Source of the DNA: an uncultured beta proteobacterium
GTDB taxonomy: Bacteria > Pseudomonadota > Gammaproteobacteria > Burkholderiales > Burkholderiaceae_C
Assembly: GCA_903897005.1 (NCBI GenBank)
Contig: CAITZZ010000103.1
Location: forward strand, 1 to 44,704
DNA length: 44,704 nucleotides
Reading direction: 5' to 3'
The notes beneath the pieces were generated by a model that saw only the letters and a program-made list of their open reading frames with translations, was not told the DNA's origin and did not search any database. Below, one piece after another: positions 17,469-25,066 of this stretch. The translations under genes were made by a program, and so were the position numbers. Each line of letters starts with the position of its first letter. Position 1 is the stretch's first letter.

Positions 17469-19796
17469 TTAGCCCGCAGTTTTACCTGTTTTCTGCGCTG
17501 AATGTTCGGCCTCATCATCGCCATAGCCATAGCCCTTGCCGTAACCGTAGCCCTTGCCGTAGCGGCCACCATACTTGCGGTACCGGTAGCCGTAACCGTA
17601 GCCCTTGCCGTAGCCATAACGCAGGGTGGAGGGGATGTAGCCGTTAAAGACCAGACCGCTGACCTGTTTGCCGGCCTTGGTCAAAAGGGTCAGGGCCTCG
17701 GTCACCTCGGCCTGGCTGACGGCGTCCTGGCGGGCGACGAAGACGGTAACGTCGGCCCACTTGGAAAGTGCAGCAGCGTCGTTAACCGGCAAGACCGGTG
17801 GTGAATCGATCACAACAAAGTCGTAGACCGCGGCCGCGCTGGTTATGGTGTCGGCCAGGGCCTGTTTGGAGAACAGGTCGCCCGGGTTTCTGACCCGGGC
17901 ACCGGCAGGAAGCAGGTCCAGGTGGGGGTGGACCTCGTGGCGCACCAGCTCGGCATAGGGGTGGTTGTCTTTGAGTACGTCAGAGAGGCCGCTTGGGTGC
18001 TCTGGCAGCGCAAAGTAGCGCTTGATGGAGGTGCGGCGTACGTCGGCGTCTATCAAAAGGACGCGCTTGCCGGCTGCAGCCAGCAGGTAGGCCAGGTTGA
18101 CGGAGATGAAGCTCTTGCCCTGGCCCGGGGCGGCCGAGGTGATCAGGATGACCTTGGCGCGCGGCGTCTCGGAGAGGGCAAAGAGCAGTGCGGTGCGCAG
18201 GCTTCGAAGCGCCTCCACCACCATGGCTGTGGGCTTTTCATGTGCGAGCAGGAAGGGCCGGTCTTGCACGCCATCAAAGTCGGCCTGCTCAGGTGCCAGC
18301 GGCAGGATGGCAAAGGTCTGGATGCCGGTCTTGAGTTCGAGCTTCTTGGGGTCACGCACAATGCCCGACATCATTGCCAGCAGCTGGCTGGCCAGGAAGC
18401 CCAGCAAGAGGCCCAGCAGGCCGCCAATGGCCACCGTAAGTGGTTTGTTGGGGCGCGATGGCCGCTCGGGTACCACGGCGCGGTCGATGATGGCGACGTT
18501 GCCGGTGGTGCCGGCCCGCGCAACCTGCAGTTGCTGGGCGTTGTTGAGCAGGCCAACGTAGAGCTGGTTGTTGACCTCGACGTCGCGCGCAAAGCGGATG
18601 TAGTCCTGCTGGGTGTTGGGCAGGGCAGAGATGTCGCGTGCCAGGGTTTGTGATTCGCCCTTGAGGCTGGAGATCTGCTCGGCCAGCGCGCGCACAGTGG
18701 GGTGGCTGGGCTCGTAGCGCTGGAGCAGCTCTTTGCGCTTGAGCTCGTTCTCAAGGCGGAGTTTTTCTAGGCCGACGGCTTTGTCCAGCAGCACCTTGAT
18801 TTCACCCGAGATGTCGATCGACTTCTCGCGGTTACGAAAGCCGTTGAAAGCCTTCTCGGCCACCTCAAGCTGCTTGCGTAATTCGGGCAACTGCTCTTGC
18901 AGGAACTTGAGGCTCTTGTCAGCCTCCTCGGAGCGGCGCTCCAGGTTTTGTTTGAGGTAGGCGTCGGCAATGGCGTTGAGCATGCGGGCCGCGTTGGCCG
19001 GGTTGGCATCCTCAAAGGTGAGTTTGAGGACGCTGGACTGGCGCTTGGTTTCGGTGGCCGTCATTTGCCCCAGCATTTGTGTGATACGCGAGGGGATGGA
19101 ATAGCGCGTGATGTCGAAGCGGTTTCCAGGGCGGGCCTTCATGCTGGCAATCCAGAGCTTGATTTGACCGTCGCTGGACTGCGCGCTGAGCCCGGCCTTG
19201 CCTTGCAATACCGTGACGCCCTCGGAATCCATCAGCGACCAGGCCCCGGCCGCGCCAGCAATCAAGGCAAACGGCTTGCCAAAGTAGCGTTCGGGTACCA
19301 CAAACTGGTCGATGTCGAGGGTTTCGCCGCCCCAGGCAATATTGCCCCAGTTCCACAAGGGCTTGGCCAGCCCGTCTGCGCCACGCTCGCTCAGGCGGGC
19401 CAGCCAGCCGCCGATGAGCGGCAGGCGGTTGCTCACCTTGACGCTGGTATGCGCCAGCTCAGCCTCGACCGCACGGCCGATGACGTTGCGGGAACGGATG
19501 ATTTCAATCTCGCCCATCACCGGAGACTGCTGCACGTCGAGCGCCTTGGCTACCGCGTTGAGCGCGCCCAGCGAGGAACCCTTTTTTTCTTCTATCTGGA
19601 TCAATACGTCGGCTGTGTAGATGGGCGTCGCCATGATGGCGTAAAACACTGAGAGTGCCAGCACCGCGCTGGCCACGACGATGAAGTGCCACTTGAAATA
19701 CACCACGTTTTCAAGAATATCGATGAGCGACAGGCCTTCTTCCTCCTGGATCAGGGGTCGGTTGTCGTTGTTGCGGTCGCTTGGATCTGTCGCCAT
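17469..19796 (-). CDS. EPS chain-length/export tyrosine autokinase (Wzc-like)
   Basis: Wzc-type proteins control length and export of surface polysaccharide and autophosphorylate on a tyrosine cluster. The 775-residue protein has a Wzz domain with membrane helix 1 (about 36-56), a periplasmic coiled-coil part (about 285-400) and membrane helix 2 (about 452-475). Its cytoplasmic BY-kinase domain has Walker A (SAAPGQGKS, near 555), Walker A' (LLIDADVRR, near 581) and Walker B (VVIDSPPV, near 661). The tail, residues 726-759, is a Gly-Tyr-Lys/Arg repeat with 12 tyrosines. It is the last gene of the minus-strand EPS operon, 62 bases after wza. Confidence 0.93.
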   Translation of the reverse strand: MATDPSDRNNDNRPLIQEEEGLSLIDILENVVYFKWHFIVVASAVLALSVFYAIMATPIYTADVLIQIEEKKGSSLGALNAVAKALDVQQSPVMGEIEIIRSRNVIGRAVEAELAHTSVKVSNRLPLIGGWLARLSERGADGLAKPLWNWGNIAWGGETLDIDQFVVPERYFGKPFALIAGAAGAWSLMDSEGVTVLQGKAGLSAQSSDGQIKLWIASMKARPGNRFDITRYSIPSRITQMLGQMTATETKRQSSVLKLTFEDANPANAARMLNAIADAYLKQNLERRSEEADKSLKFLQEQLPELRKQLEVAEKAFNGFRNREKSIDISGEIKVLLDKAVGLEKLRLENELKRKELLQRYEPSHPTVRALAEQISSLKGESQTLARDISALPNTQQDYIRFARDVEVNNQLYVGLLNNAQQLQVARAGTTGNVAIIDRAVVPERPSRPNKPLTVAIGGLLGLLLGFLASQLLAMMSGIVRDPKKLELKTGIQTFAILPLAPEQADFDGVQDRPFLLAHEKPTAMVVEALRSLRTALLFALSETPRAKVILITSAAPGQGKSFISVNLAYLLAAAGKRVLLIDADVRRTSIKRYFALPEHPSGLSDVLKDNHPYAELVRHEVHPHLDLLPAGARVRNPGDLFSKQALADTITSAAAVYDFVVIDSPPVLPVNDAAALSKWADVTVFVARQDAVSQAEVTEALTLLTKAGKQVSGLVFNGYIPSTLRYGYGKGYGYGYRYRKYGGRYGKGYGYGKGYGYGDDEAEHSAQKTGKTAG

Positions 19797-19858
19797 GGAA
19801 GCCTGATGATGTTTGAAATGACGGTTGAAGGGTGAAGCGTGAAGGCAGAGTGTTGCGG

Positions 19859-20989
19859 TTAGAAGCCACCCACTGACTTGACACTAGAGACACCCTGCAA
19901 CAGGGGCAGGTACTGGTTCATGATGCGGATGGTCTGCGTCATGCTGGTCGGGTTGATGTAGACCAGGTCGCGCGACTGCACATCAAAACGGTCGGCCAGC
20001 AGCATGGCGACCGGTTCGCGTGCGTCGAGCTGGAACACCAGGGGTTTGCCGCTTGCGTCAAGACGCATGACAAAGACCTCGCCGGCGTTGGCAGACAGGG
20101 GGTTGGGGCCACCAGCATCGGCCAGTACTTCAGCCAGGCTGACGCGGCCACGGCGCAGCACGTAAGACTTGGGCTGCATGACTTCACCCAACAAGAAGAC
20201 TTTGCGCGCCTGGCGGTCTGGCACGGTGAGCACGTCGCCGTGCTGCAGGGTGAGGTTCAGGGCCAGTTCGCCACCAAAATAGAGGCGATTCAAGTCGATG
20301 GTAAAACTTTGGGTGCCGCGGGTAAGCTGGACCACTCCCAGATCGGCGTCGGCCGTGGTGCCGCCAACGGCAGCCAGGGCGTCGGTGATTTTGAGGGCAA
20401 TGTCTGTGATGGGTACGACGCCGGGTGCCCTGACCTCGCCGGCCATGAAGACACGCTGGCTGCGAAAAGCCGCCACATCAACGTCGACCTGCGGATCCTT
20501 GATGTATTTTGTGAGCGCTTTGGTGAGGGCGACGCGAAACTCGGGCACGGTCAGGCCGGTGGCCGGCATGGCGCCCACCAGCGGAAAGAACAGGGTACCG
20601 TCTTCATTGATGGTGCGCCCCAGCGGCACGCTGGCAACGCCAGTCGACGAGACGGCAGACATGGTGGGTAAAAAGTCTGGGTGGCCCCAGACGTTGATGC
20701 GCAGCACATCTTGCAATCCCAGGCGGTAGGGCCCGGTGTTGCTGGTGTTGAACCGGGGGGCGCCCGCGCTGTTGGTGGGCAGGCTGTATTTGCCCATGTT
20801 CTCTGCCGAGAGGCGAACCAGGGCAAAGTCGATGCTGGGCTCGGGCTCTGCAGCGCGGCTGCCAAACCAGGTGCTGCGCGGCGGCTCACCCGGGGCAGTG
20901 CTCATGTACATGCCCGGCGCCGAGGCGCAGCCGGCCAGGGCTGCCGCCAGCAGCATGACCAGCGCACGGGTTGTGTTGTGTTGTGTCAT
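19859..20989 (-). CDS. Outer-membrane polysaccharide export lipoprotein (Wza-like)
   Basis: Wza-type proteins form the outer-membrane channel for capsule or EPS. The 376-residue protein has a lipoprotein signal (LAAALAGCASAPG, lipid cysteine at residue 21). A poly_export domain follows (GPYRLGLQDVLRINVWGHPDF), then SLBB-type domains (QRVFMAGEVRAPGVVPI and RKVFLLGEVMQPKSYVL). I chose the ATG at 20989, which overlaps the stop of the phosphatase gene (ATGA); the frame runs to 21025 but without a better start. The pair wzb-wza upstream of wzc is the normal export module. Confidence 0.92.
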   Translation of the reverse strand: MTQHNTTRALVMLLAAALAGCASAPGMYMSTAPGEPPRSTWFGSRAAEPEPSIDFALVRLSAENMGKYSLPTNSAGAPRFNTSNTGPYRLGLQDVLRINVWGHPDFLPTMSAVSSTGVASVPLGRTINEDGTLFFPLVGAMPATGLTVPEFRVALTKALTKYIKDPQVDVDVAAFRSQRVFMAGEVRAPGVVPITDIALKITDALAAVGGTTADADLGVVQLTRGTQSFTIDLNRLYFGGELALNLTLQHGDVLTVPDRQARKVFLLGEVMQPKSYVLRRGRVSLAEVLADAGGPNPLSANAGEVFVMRLDASGKPLVFQLDAREPVAMLLADRFDVQSRDLVYINPTSMTQTIRIMNQYLPLLQGVSSVKSVGGF

Positions 20990-21450
20990 CTGATCATTCC
21001 CATGTCTATCAGTTTTTTGGCCCATTGCCCGGCGCAGAGTTCGATTTGCGAGAGGGCCGTAGCGTACACCGGTTCTGCCTTGCCGATGGGGTCGCTAATT
21101 TGTTGCGCGCTCCAATGGCCCAGCAGGCGAACTTTGCCGCGACCTGCCGGGTACAGGGCCAACACTTGCTGCACGTGCTGGTCTTGCATGCACAAGACCA
21201 GGTCGTAACTGGTGAGCATGGTGGGCATGATGGGGCGCGAGCGGTGCTGCGCCATGGCGTCAAAGGCGCGCGCCTGCAGCAGATCTGCCATGGTGGGGTC
21301 GATGGCGTTGCCGTCGAGTGCGTGGGTGCCGGCTGAATCGATGCGCACCTTGTGATTGCACAGCTGTTTTACCAGCACGGCCTGGCCGGCCGGGCTGCGA
21401 CAGATATTGGCAGTGCATACCATCAGAATAGAGAAAGCGGGCTGACTCAT
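20986..21450 (-). CDS. Low-molecular-weight protein tyrosine phosphatase (Wzb-like)
   Basis: Wzb-type phosphatases dephosphorylate the tyrosine tail of Wzc and so allow cycling of polymer assembly. The 154-residue protein has the P-loop CTANICRSP (Cys-x5-Arg) at residues 11-19. Its general-acid region reads SDPIGK, close to the usual DP motif. The ATG at 21450 overlaps the previous gene by ATGA; the frame reaches 21597 but that part overlaps the upstream ORF. Operon position with wza and wzc supports the role. Confidence 0.9.
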   Translation of the reverse strand: MSQPAFSILMVCTANICRSPAGQAVLVKQLCNHKVRIDSAGTHALDGNAIDPTMADLLQARAFDAMAQHRSRPIMPTMLTSYDLVLCMQDQHVQQVLALYPAGRGKVRLLGHWSAQQISDPIGKAEPVYATALSQIELCAGQWAKKLIDMGMIR

Positions 21451-21728
21451 TTGCTTGAGTGCGTGCGGTGCGGCTTCTCGTGGGGCTTGTGAATTGAGCG
21501 GTGCGGCGCGGAGCGCTTGAACAGCCGGCGATGCAGCGTCGGGCCCGCAAGAGCGCCGGCCACGCAGGCCAGCGCCATGCCCAAGAGCAGACGCCACACG
21601 CCGGCACTGCTGTCCGAGCCGGAATCGTCGCCCGAGAGCCAGTAAGCAGCCAACAGCAGGTAGGCGCCAGCAAACCCGGCCGCGTAAGCGCCGCGGTAAA
21701 TGGAGGTGCGATAGGTCAGCGGGCGCAT
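21447..21728 (-). CDS. Small membrane protein of the EPS operon, unknown function
   Basis: I do not recognise a family. The 93-residue protein has two predicted membrane helices (about residues 15-32, GFAGAYLLLAAYWL, and 45-62, LLLGMALACVAGALAG). They are joined by a short Asp/Ser/Gly loop and followed by a basic, His-rich tail (RSIHKPHEKPHRTHSSK). It begins with ATG and overlaps the phosphatase gene by ATGA, so translation is probably coupled. It may be an accessory of polymer export. Confidence 0.65.
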   Translation of the reverse strand: MRPLTYRTSIYRGAYAAGFAGAYLLLAAYWLSGDDSGSDSSAGVWRLLLGMALACVAGALAGPTLHRRLFKRSAPHRSIHKPHEKPHRTHSSK

Positions 21729-21786
21729 GGCTCAGGTTTATGCATAGGCGTTTGATTCTAGAGGGGATGCTGGCACACCCTTTTTT

Positions 21787-22284
21787 TCAAGCAACTTTTC
21801 TCAAACTGGCAGGCGAGAGGGTGAGCTTGACAGTTTTCGTCAGAATTTCGATCAGCACCATGGCGCGGTTTTCTCCACTGGGCATTTGGTAAATGGCTTG
21901 CAGCCCGGCAAATGCGCCGTCATTGATCTGGACCTGGTCGCCTGCTTTGAACAGGCGTTGCGGCTCTTCACACTGGCTGCGGTTGTCTGCGCGCAGGGCG
22001 TCGATCAGGTGGGAGTCGACCTTGGCCGGTTCGGCGCCAAAGGTGACCAAGCGGCTGACGCCCAGGGTGGAGCGGATGGGCGTCCAGCTCTTGCTGCTGT
22101 GGCAGCTGTCTAGTTGTATGAACAGGTAGCGCGCAAAGAGCGGCTCCAGCACCACCTTGAGTGAGCCCTGGCGCAATTTTTCGGAGGCGAACATGGGCAG
22201 GTAGCAAACGTAGCCTTGCTGTGCCAGGTTGTCCAGGGCACGTTGCTCTTGGCGCGGCTTGGTGTGGATGACGTACCAATGCAT
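21787..22284 (-). CDS. RfaH/NusG-type transcription elongation factor
   Basis: This specialised NusG paralogue is likely to aid transcription of the long EPS operon. The 165-residue protein has an NGN domain (MHWYVIHTKPRQEQRALDNL, CYLPMF, FARYLFIQLD) and a C-terminal KOW domain (FKAGDQVQINDGAFAGLQAIY). The start is the ATG at 22284, since HWYVIHTK is the family's usual N-terminus; the frame extends to 22341 inside the upstream gene. Family members such as RfaH, LoaP and UpxY often sit as early genes in polysaccharide operons, as here. I found no clear ops element in the EPS region. Confidence 0.85.
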   Translation of the reverse strand: MHWYVIHTKPRQEQRALDNLAQQGYVCYLPMFASEKLRQGSLKVVLEPLFARYLFIQLDSCHSSKSWTPIRSTLGVSRLVTFGAEPAKVDSHLIDALRADNRSQCEEPQRLFKAGDQVQINDGAFAGLQAIYQMPSGENRAMVLIEILTKTVKLTLSPASLRKVA

Positions 22285-22295
22285 TTCTGGAAAGC

Positions 22296-23411
22296 TTACT
22301 CGATGCTTGACAATGTGGGGCTCAGTTGCTTCTGCGGCCACAGGTGCCAGCCGAAGCGCACCAAACGGAGGTACAGAATTTGGTAGGCTAGTGTAAACAG
22401 GAGCAGCCCAAGCGCCAGCATAGTGGTGTTGTCAAAGAACGAGAGCGCCCACAGAGCAGGCAAAAGCGTCATGCCCCACAGCAAGGCGCCAGTGATGGAG
22501 TTGCGCATCGTAATGTGCATGGTTGGGAAATGTTGGCGCATCACGCGGCGCTTGACCAGACTGTGCAGGTGCACCCGGTCGGGGTTGCCGATGTGGTTGC
22601 GCCGTTGGCGGCGGCGCAGCACGCTGAACAGGACTTCGAGCACCGGGTAGGCGCAGATGATCAAGGGGCACCATGCTGATACCTCTGGGTGCCGCTGCAG
22701 CAGCAACACGGCCACCCAGGCGATTGAAAAGCCGACAAAGTAGGCGCCACCGTCACCCAAAAACAACTTGCCAAAGGGCCAGTTGACCAGCAAGAAACCA
22801 AGCACGGCGGCGCCGAGTGTGAAGCAGACGTGGTTCAGTGGCACGTCGCCCAGTTGCTGGCTCAGTGTGCCCATGGCGGCAAGCGCGATGAAGGCTGTGC
22901 CACTGGCCAGACCATTGAAACCGTCGATGATGTTGAATGCGTTGGCCAGGCCGCCTACGGCAAATGCGGTAAATAGCACGGCCACAGGCGTCCACTGCAG
23001 CAGGGTGTCGATACCGGGCAAGTTGACGTCGGTGATGGCAATGCCTGTGATAAACCAGCCTAATATGCCACTGCCCAGTGTTGCAAACAGGCGCGAGGAC
23101 ACGCTGACGCGGTGCGTGAAGTCTTCCAGCAGGCCAAACGCAAAAGCGGTGACTCCGGCCATCACGATGCCTTGCAGTTGGTGGCGGGATTCGTTCTCTG
23201 AAAGCATCATGCCCAACGTTACGCTGAAGAAAATGGCCAAACCGCCAATGCGTGGGGTTGGTTCGATGTGAACGTTCTGAATGCCTTTCGCACACGGCAT
23301 TGAGTAGCGGCCATGCAGATGTTTGGTGAGCACCAGCAGCACCGAAACAAACCAGGCTGCTGAGAGCGTTGCAAACGCCGCCATGGGCCAACTTAATTGT
23401 GACGCTTCCAT
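22296..23411 (-). CDS. WecA/MraY-family sugar-phosphate transferase
   Basis: This enzyme probably transfers a sugar-1-phosphate to undecaprenyl phosphate, starting EPS or O-antigen assembly. The 371-residue protein has about ten membrane helices and the family motifs TPRIGGLAIF, NAFNIIDGFNGLASG (metal/substrate Asp), LFLGDGGAYFVGF and DRVHLHSLVKRR (the HxH-like loop of WecA). GGGAGGG lies 5 bases before the ATG. It is the first gene of the minus-strand operon and precedes the RfaH-like gene by 11 bases. Which sugar it uses cannot be read from sequence. Confidence 0.9.
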   Translation of the reverse strand: MEASQLSWPMAAFATLSAAWFVSVLLVLTKHLHGRYSMPCAKGIQNVHIEPTPRIGGLAIFFSVTLGMMLSENESRHQLQGIVMAGVTAFAFGLLEDFTHRVSVSSRLFATLGSGILGWFITGIAITDVNLPGIDTLLQWTPVAVLFTAFAVGGLANAFNIIDGFNGLASGTAFIALAAMGTLSQQLGDVPLNHVCFTLGAAVLGFLLVNWPFGKLFLGDGGAYFVGFSIAWVAVLLLQRHPEVSAWCPLIICAYPVLEVLFSVLRRRQRRNHIGNPDRVHLHSLVKRRVMRQHFPTMHITMRNSITGALLWGMTLLPALWALSFFDNTTMLALGLLLFTLAYQILYLRLVRFGWHLWPQKQLSPTLSSIE

Positions 23412-23451
23412 TATTTCCCTCCCTCGTTCGTTAGCTTGCGCCTCTGGACAG

Positions 23452-23552
23452 GCACTTTCTGGGAAGTGCTGCGTTAGGCGCGATGCCTAGGTCCAAAGTG
23501 AATTTGCACGCAGTACGGTGCTGCGCCCTGCACGCTACTGAGGGCGTGCAGG
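23452..23552 (-). promoter_or_regulatory. Upstream region of the EPS operon with inverted repeats
   Basis: The 164-base gap before the WecA-like gene holds three short inverted repeats: GCACTT/AAGTGC (23452-23469), TAGGC/GCCTA (23475-23489) and CCTGCACGC/GCGTGCAGG (23527-23552). The last could be a terminator of the lipoprotein gene, though no T-run follows. No convincing -35/-10 pair was found. These are candidates for operator sites only. Confidence 0.35.
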
Positions 23553-23575
23553 CTCGCAGAACCCCATGCTGACGG

Positions 23576-24946
23576 TCAATTGCCGCCGGTGATCACAATC
23601 GCAGGCGGCAGTGCGGGGACGACTGGCACTGTGACGGTGGCCAGGTTAACAGTCGCTGGTGCGGCTGGTGGCGCTGCTACGTCGGCTGAAACGGCTGCCG
23701 CGATCGTGTTTGCAGTGGTTGCACTGATTGTGACACTAGCCGAAGTGGCAGCGGTGGTCAGCGCAGTGGCCACCGTTGTAGGAGCTGATGTGAATGCAGT
23801 GTTGGAGGTTGCAGCTGTGGTGGGCAACACGGTCTGAGCCAGGGCAGCCATTTGCGTTGGTGCCGAGCTTGCTGTGCTGGCAAACAGGGTGGGAGCAGCA
23901 GTAACCACCGCATCAACCGAGTTGGCAATGACGGTGTTCTTTTGAGCTGTGGTGGAAGCAGCTGCAATGGCGGCCTTGTTGGCTGCGGCGTCTGTTGTGA
24001 TGGTGACCTGTGCAACGCTCTGAACCACGGTTGAGACGTTCTTTGCAACAAAAGCAGCCGCGTTAGCTGATGAGGTGTTTGTGATTGCGGCTGACGCGCC
24101 AGTCGTAACTTTGTTGAGCGCGGCGGCGGTTGCGTTCGTGCCGCCGGTAGCAGCCACTGCAGTCTTTACGTTGTCGACGGTGCTTGCAACGGCGCTCTGC
24201 ACAAAGGTGTCGGTGACACTCGAACCGGCAGCGCTGGTCAGGTTGACCGTGGTGGTGGCCAGGTTCGTGGTAACCGCTTTAACCGCATTGGCAAAAACCG
24301 CATTGACGGCGGCGGTGTAGTTTGCCTTCTCGGCGGCGGTGGCGGTGGCTGCGGGCGCGGTGACGCCTGCAAAGGCACTGACGCTCGATGCCACCGTTTG
24401 CAGCAAGACTTGAACCGCTGCATTGGTTTGCTCAATCTTCGGGTTGGTGGCAATGGCCGCCACTGGGTCCTGTGCCAAGGAACCCGCCGGCAAACTCAGC
24501 TGCGTCTCAAGCGATGTCTGCGCAGCGGCAATCTGCGCTGCCGTGGGCGCACCGGTTGTGGTGCCAATCTTGGCCATGACCAGGGTGCTCAGGGGCGTCA
24601 CTACCGTGGAGCCAGGAGGCGCTTTGAATTCGCCGACCACCGGAAGATTGGTGGCCGTGTTGTAGCCGCCGGCAGAGCAAACCATGTGGCTGCCAAGCCC
24701 CGGGAATTCGTAGGAACCGTCAAGCTTCGAAACCACTTGGGGCTCAGTGGGCTCGCATACACCGTTGTCGTTGCTGTCGAGCGTAACGATGGCGCCATAA
24801 ATATAGCTATTGACCACTTTGCCTGACATGGTGGGGGCTACGACCGCTGGCGCAGTACTACTGCCACAAGCGACCAAAGCTGCAATAAAGACTGTCGACA
24901 ACGCCAACCTGGCAGGTGTGACGCTATTTTGAATGAATGCGTTCAT
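23576..24946 (-). CDS. Ala/Thr-rich lipoprotein with calcium-binding-like loop
   Basis: I do not recognise a named family. The 456-residue protein has a lipoprotein signal (IAALVACGSS, lipid cysteine near residue 27). A short Ig-like or carboxypeptidase-regulatory-like part follows (GKVVNSYIYGAIVTLDSNDN). The sequence LDSNDNGVCEPTE resembles an EF-hand or dockerin calcium loop. From about residue 120 on it is low-complexity and very rich in Ala, Thr, Val and Ser, ending in a Pro/Val stretch. It may lie on the cell surface with the EPS. It is divergent from the YjbH gene and is not clearly part of the EPS operon. Confidence 0.7.
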   Translation of the reverse strand: MNAFIQNSVTPARLALSTVFIAALVACGSSTAPAVVAPTMSGKVVNSYIYGAIVTLDSNDNGVCEPTEPQVVSKLDGSYEFPGLGSHMVCSAGGYNTATNLPVVGEFKAPPGSTVVTPLSTLVMAKIGTTTGAPTAAQIAAAQTSLETQLSLPAGSLAQDPVAAIATNPKIEQTNAAVQVLLQTVASSVSAFAGVTAPAATATAAEKANYTAAVNAVFANAVKAVTTNLATTTVNLTSAAGSSVTDTFVQSAVASTVDNVKTAVAATGGTNATAAALNKVTTGASAAITNTSSANAAAFVAKNVSTVVQSVAQVTITTDAAANKAAIAAASTTAQKNTVIANSVDAVVTAAPTLFASTASSAPTQMAALAQTVLPTTAATSNTAFTSAPTTVATALTTAATSASVTISATTANTIAAAVSADVAAPPAAPATVNLATVTVPVVPALPPAIVITGGN

Positions 24947-25066
24947 TTATTGATCCCTTTAAAAAACATGGTGAATTCGGCGAAGGTCTGGCAAATTTAG
25001 CACAAATCTGGCGCCGTGCGTTCGCGGACCAGCGAGAACTAACCCGCTGTAGCATTGTTGACCACG
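24947..25066. promoter_or_regulatory. Divergent intergenic region between lipoprotein and yjbH-like genes
   Basis: These 120 bases separate two divergent starts, so both promoters should lie here. It is more AT-rich than its surroundings. AAAGGGAT before the lipoprotein ATG could be a ribosome-binding site. I did not find a -35/-10 pair with good spacing for either gene. Confidence 0.3.

Noticed and set aside
17922-18653. A 243-codon open frame on plus opposite wzc
   Set aside because: It is antisense to the clear kinase domain and shows no recognisable domain or start signal.
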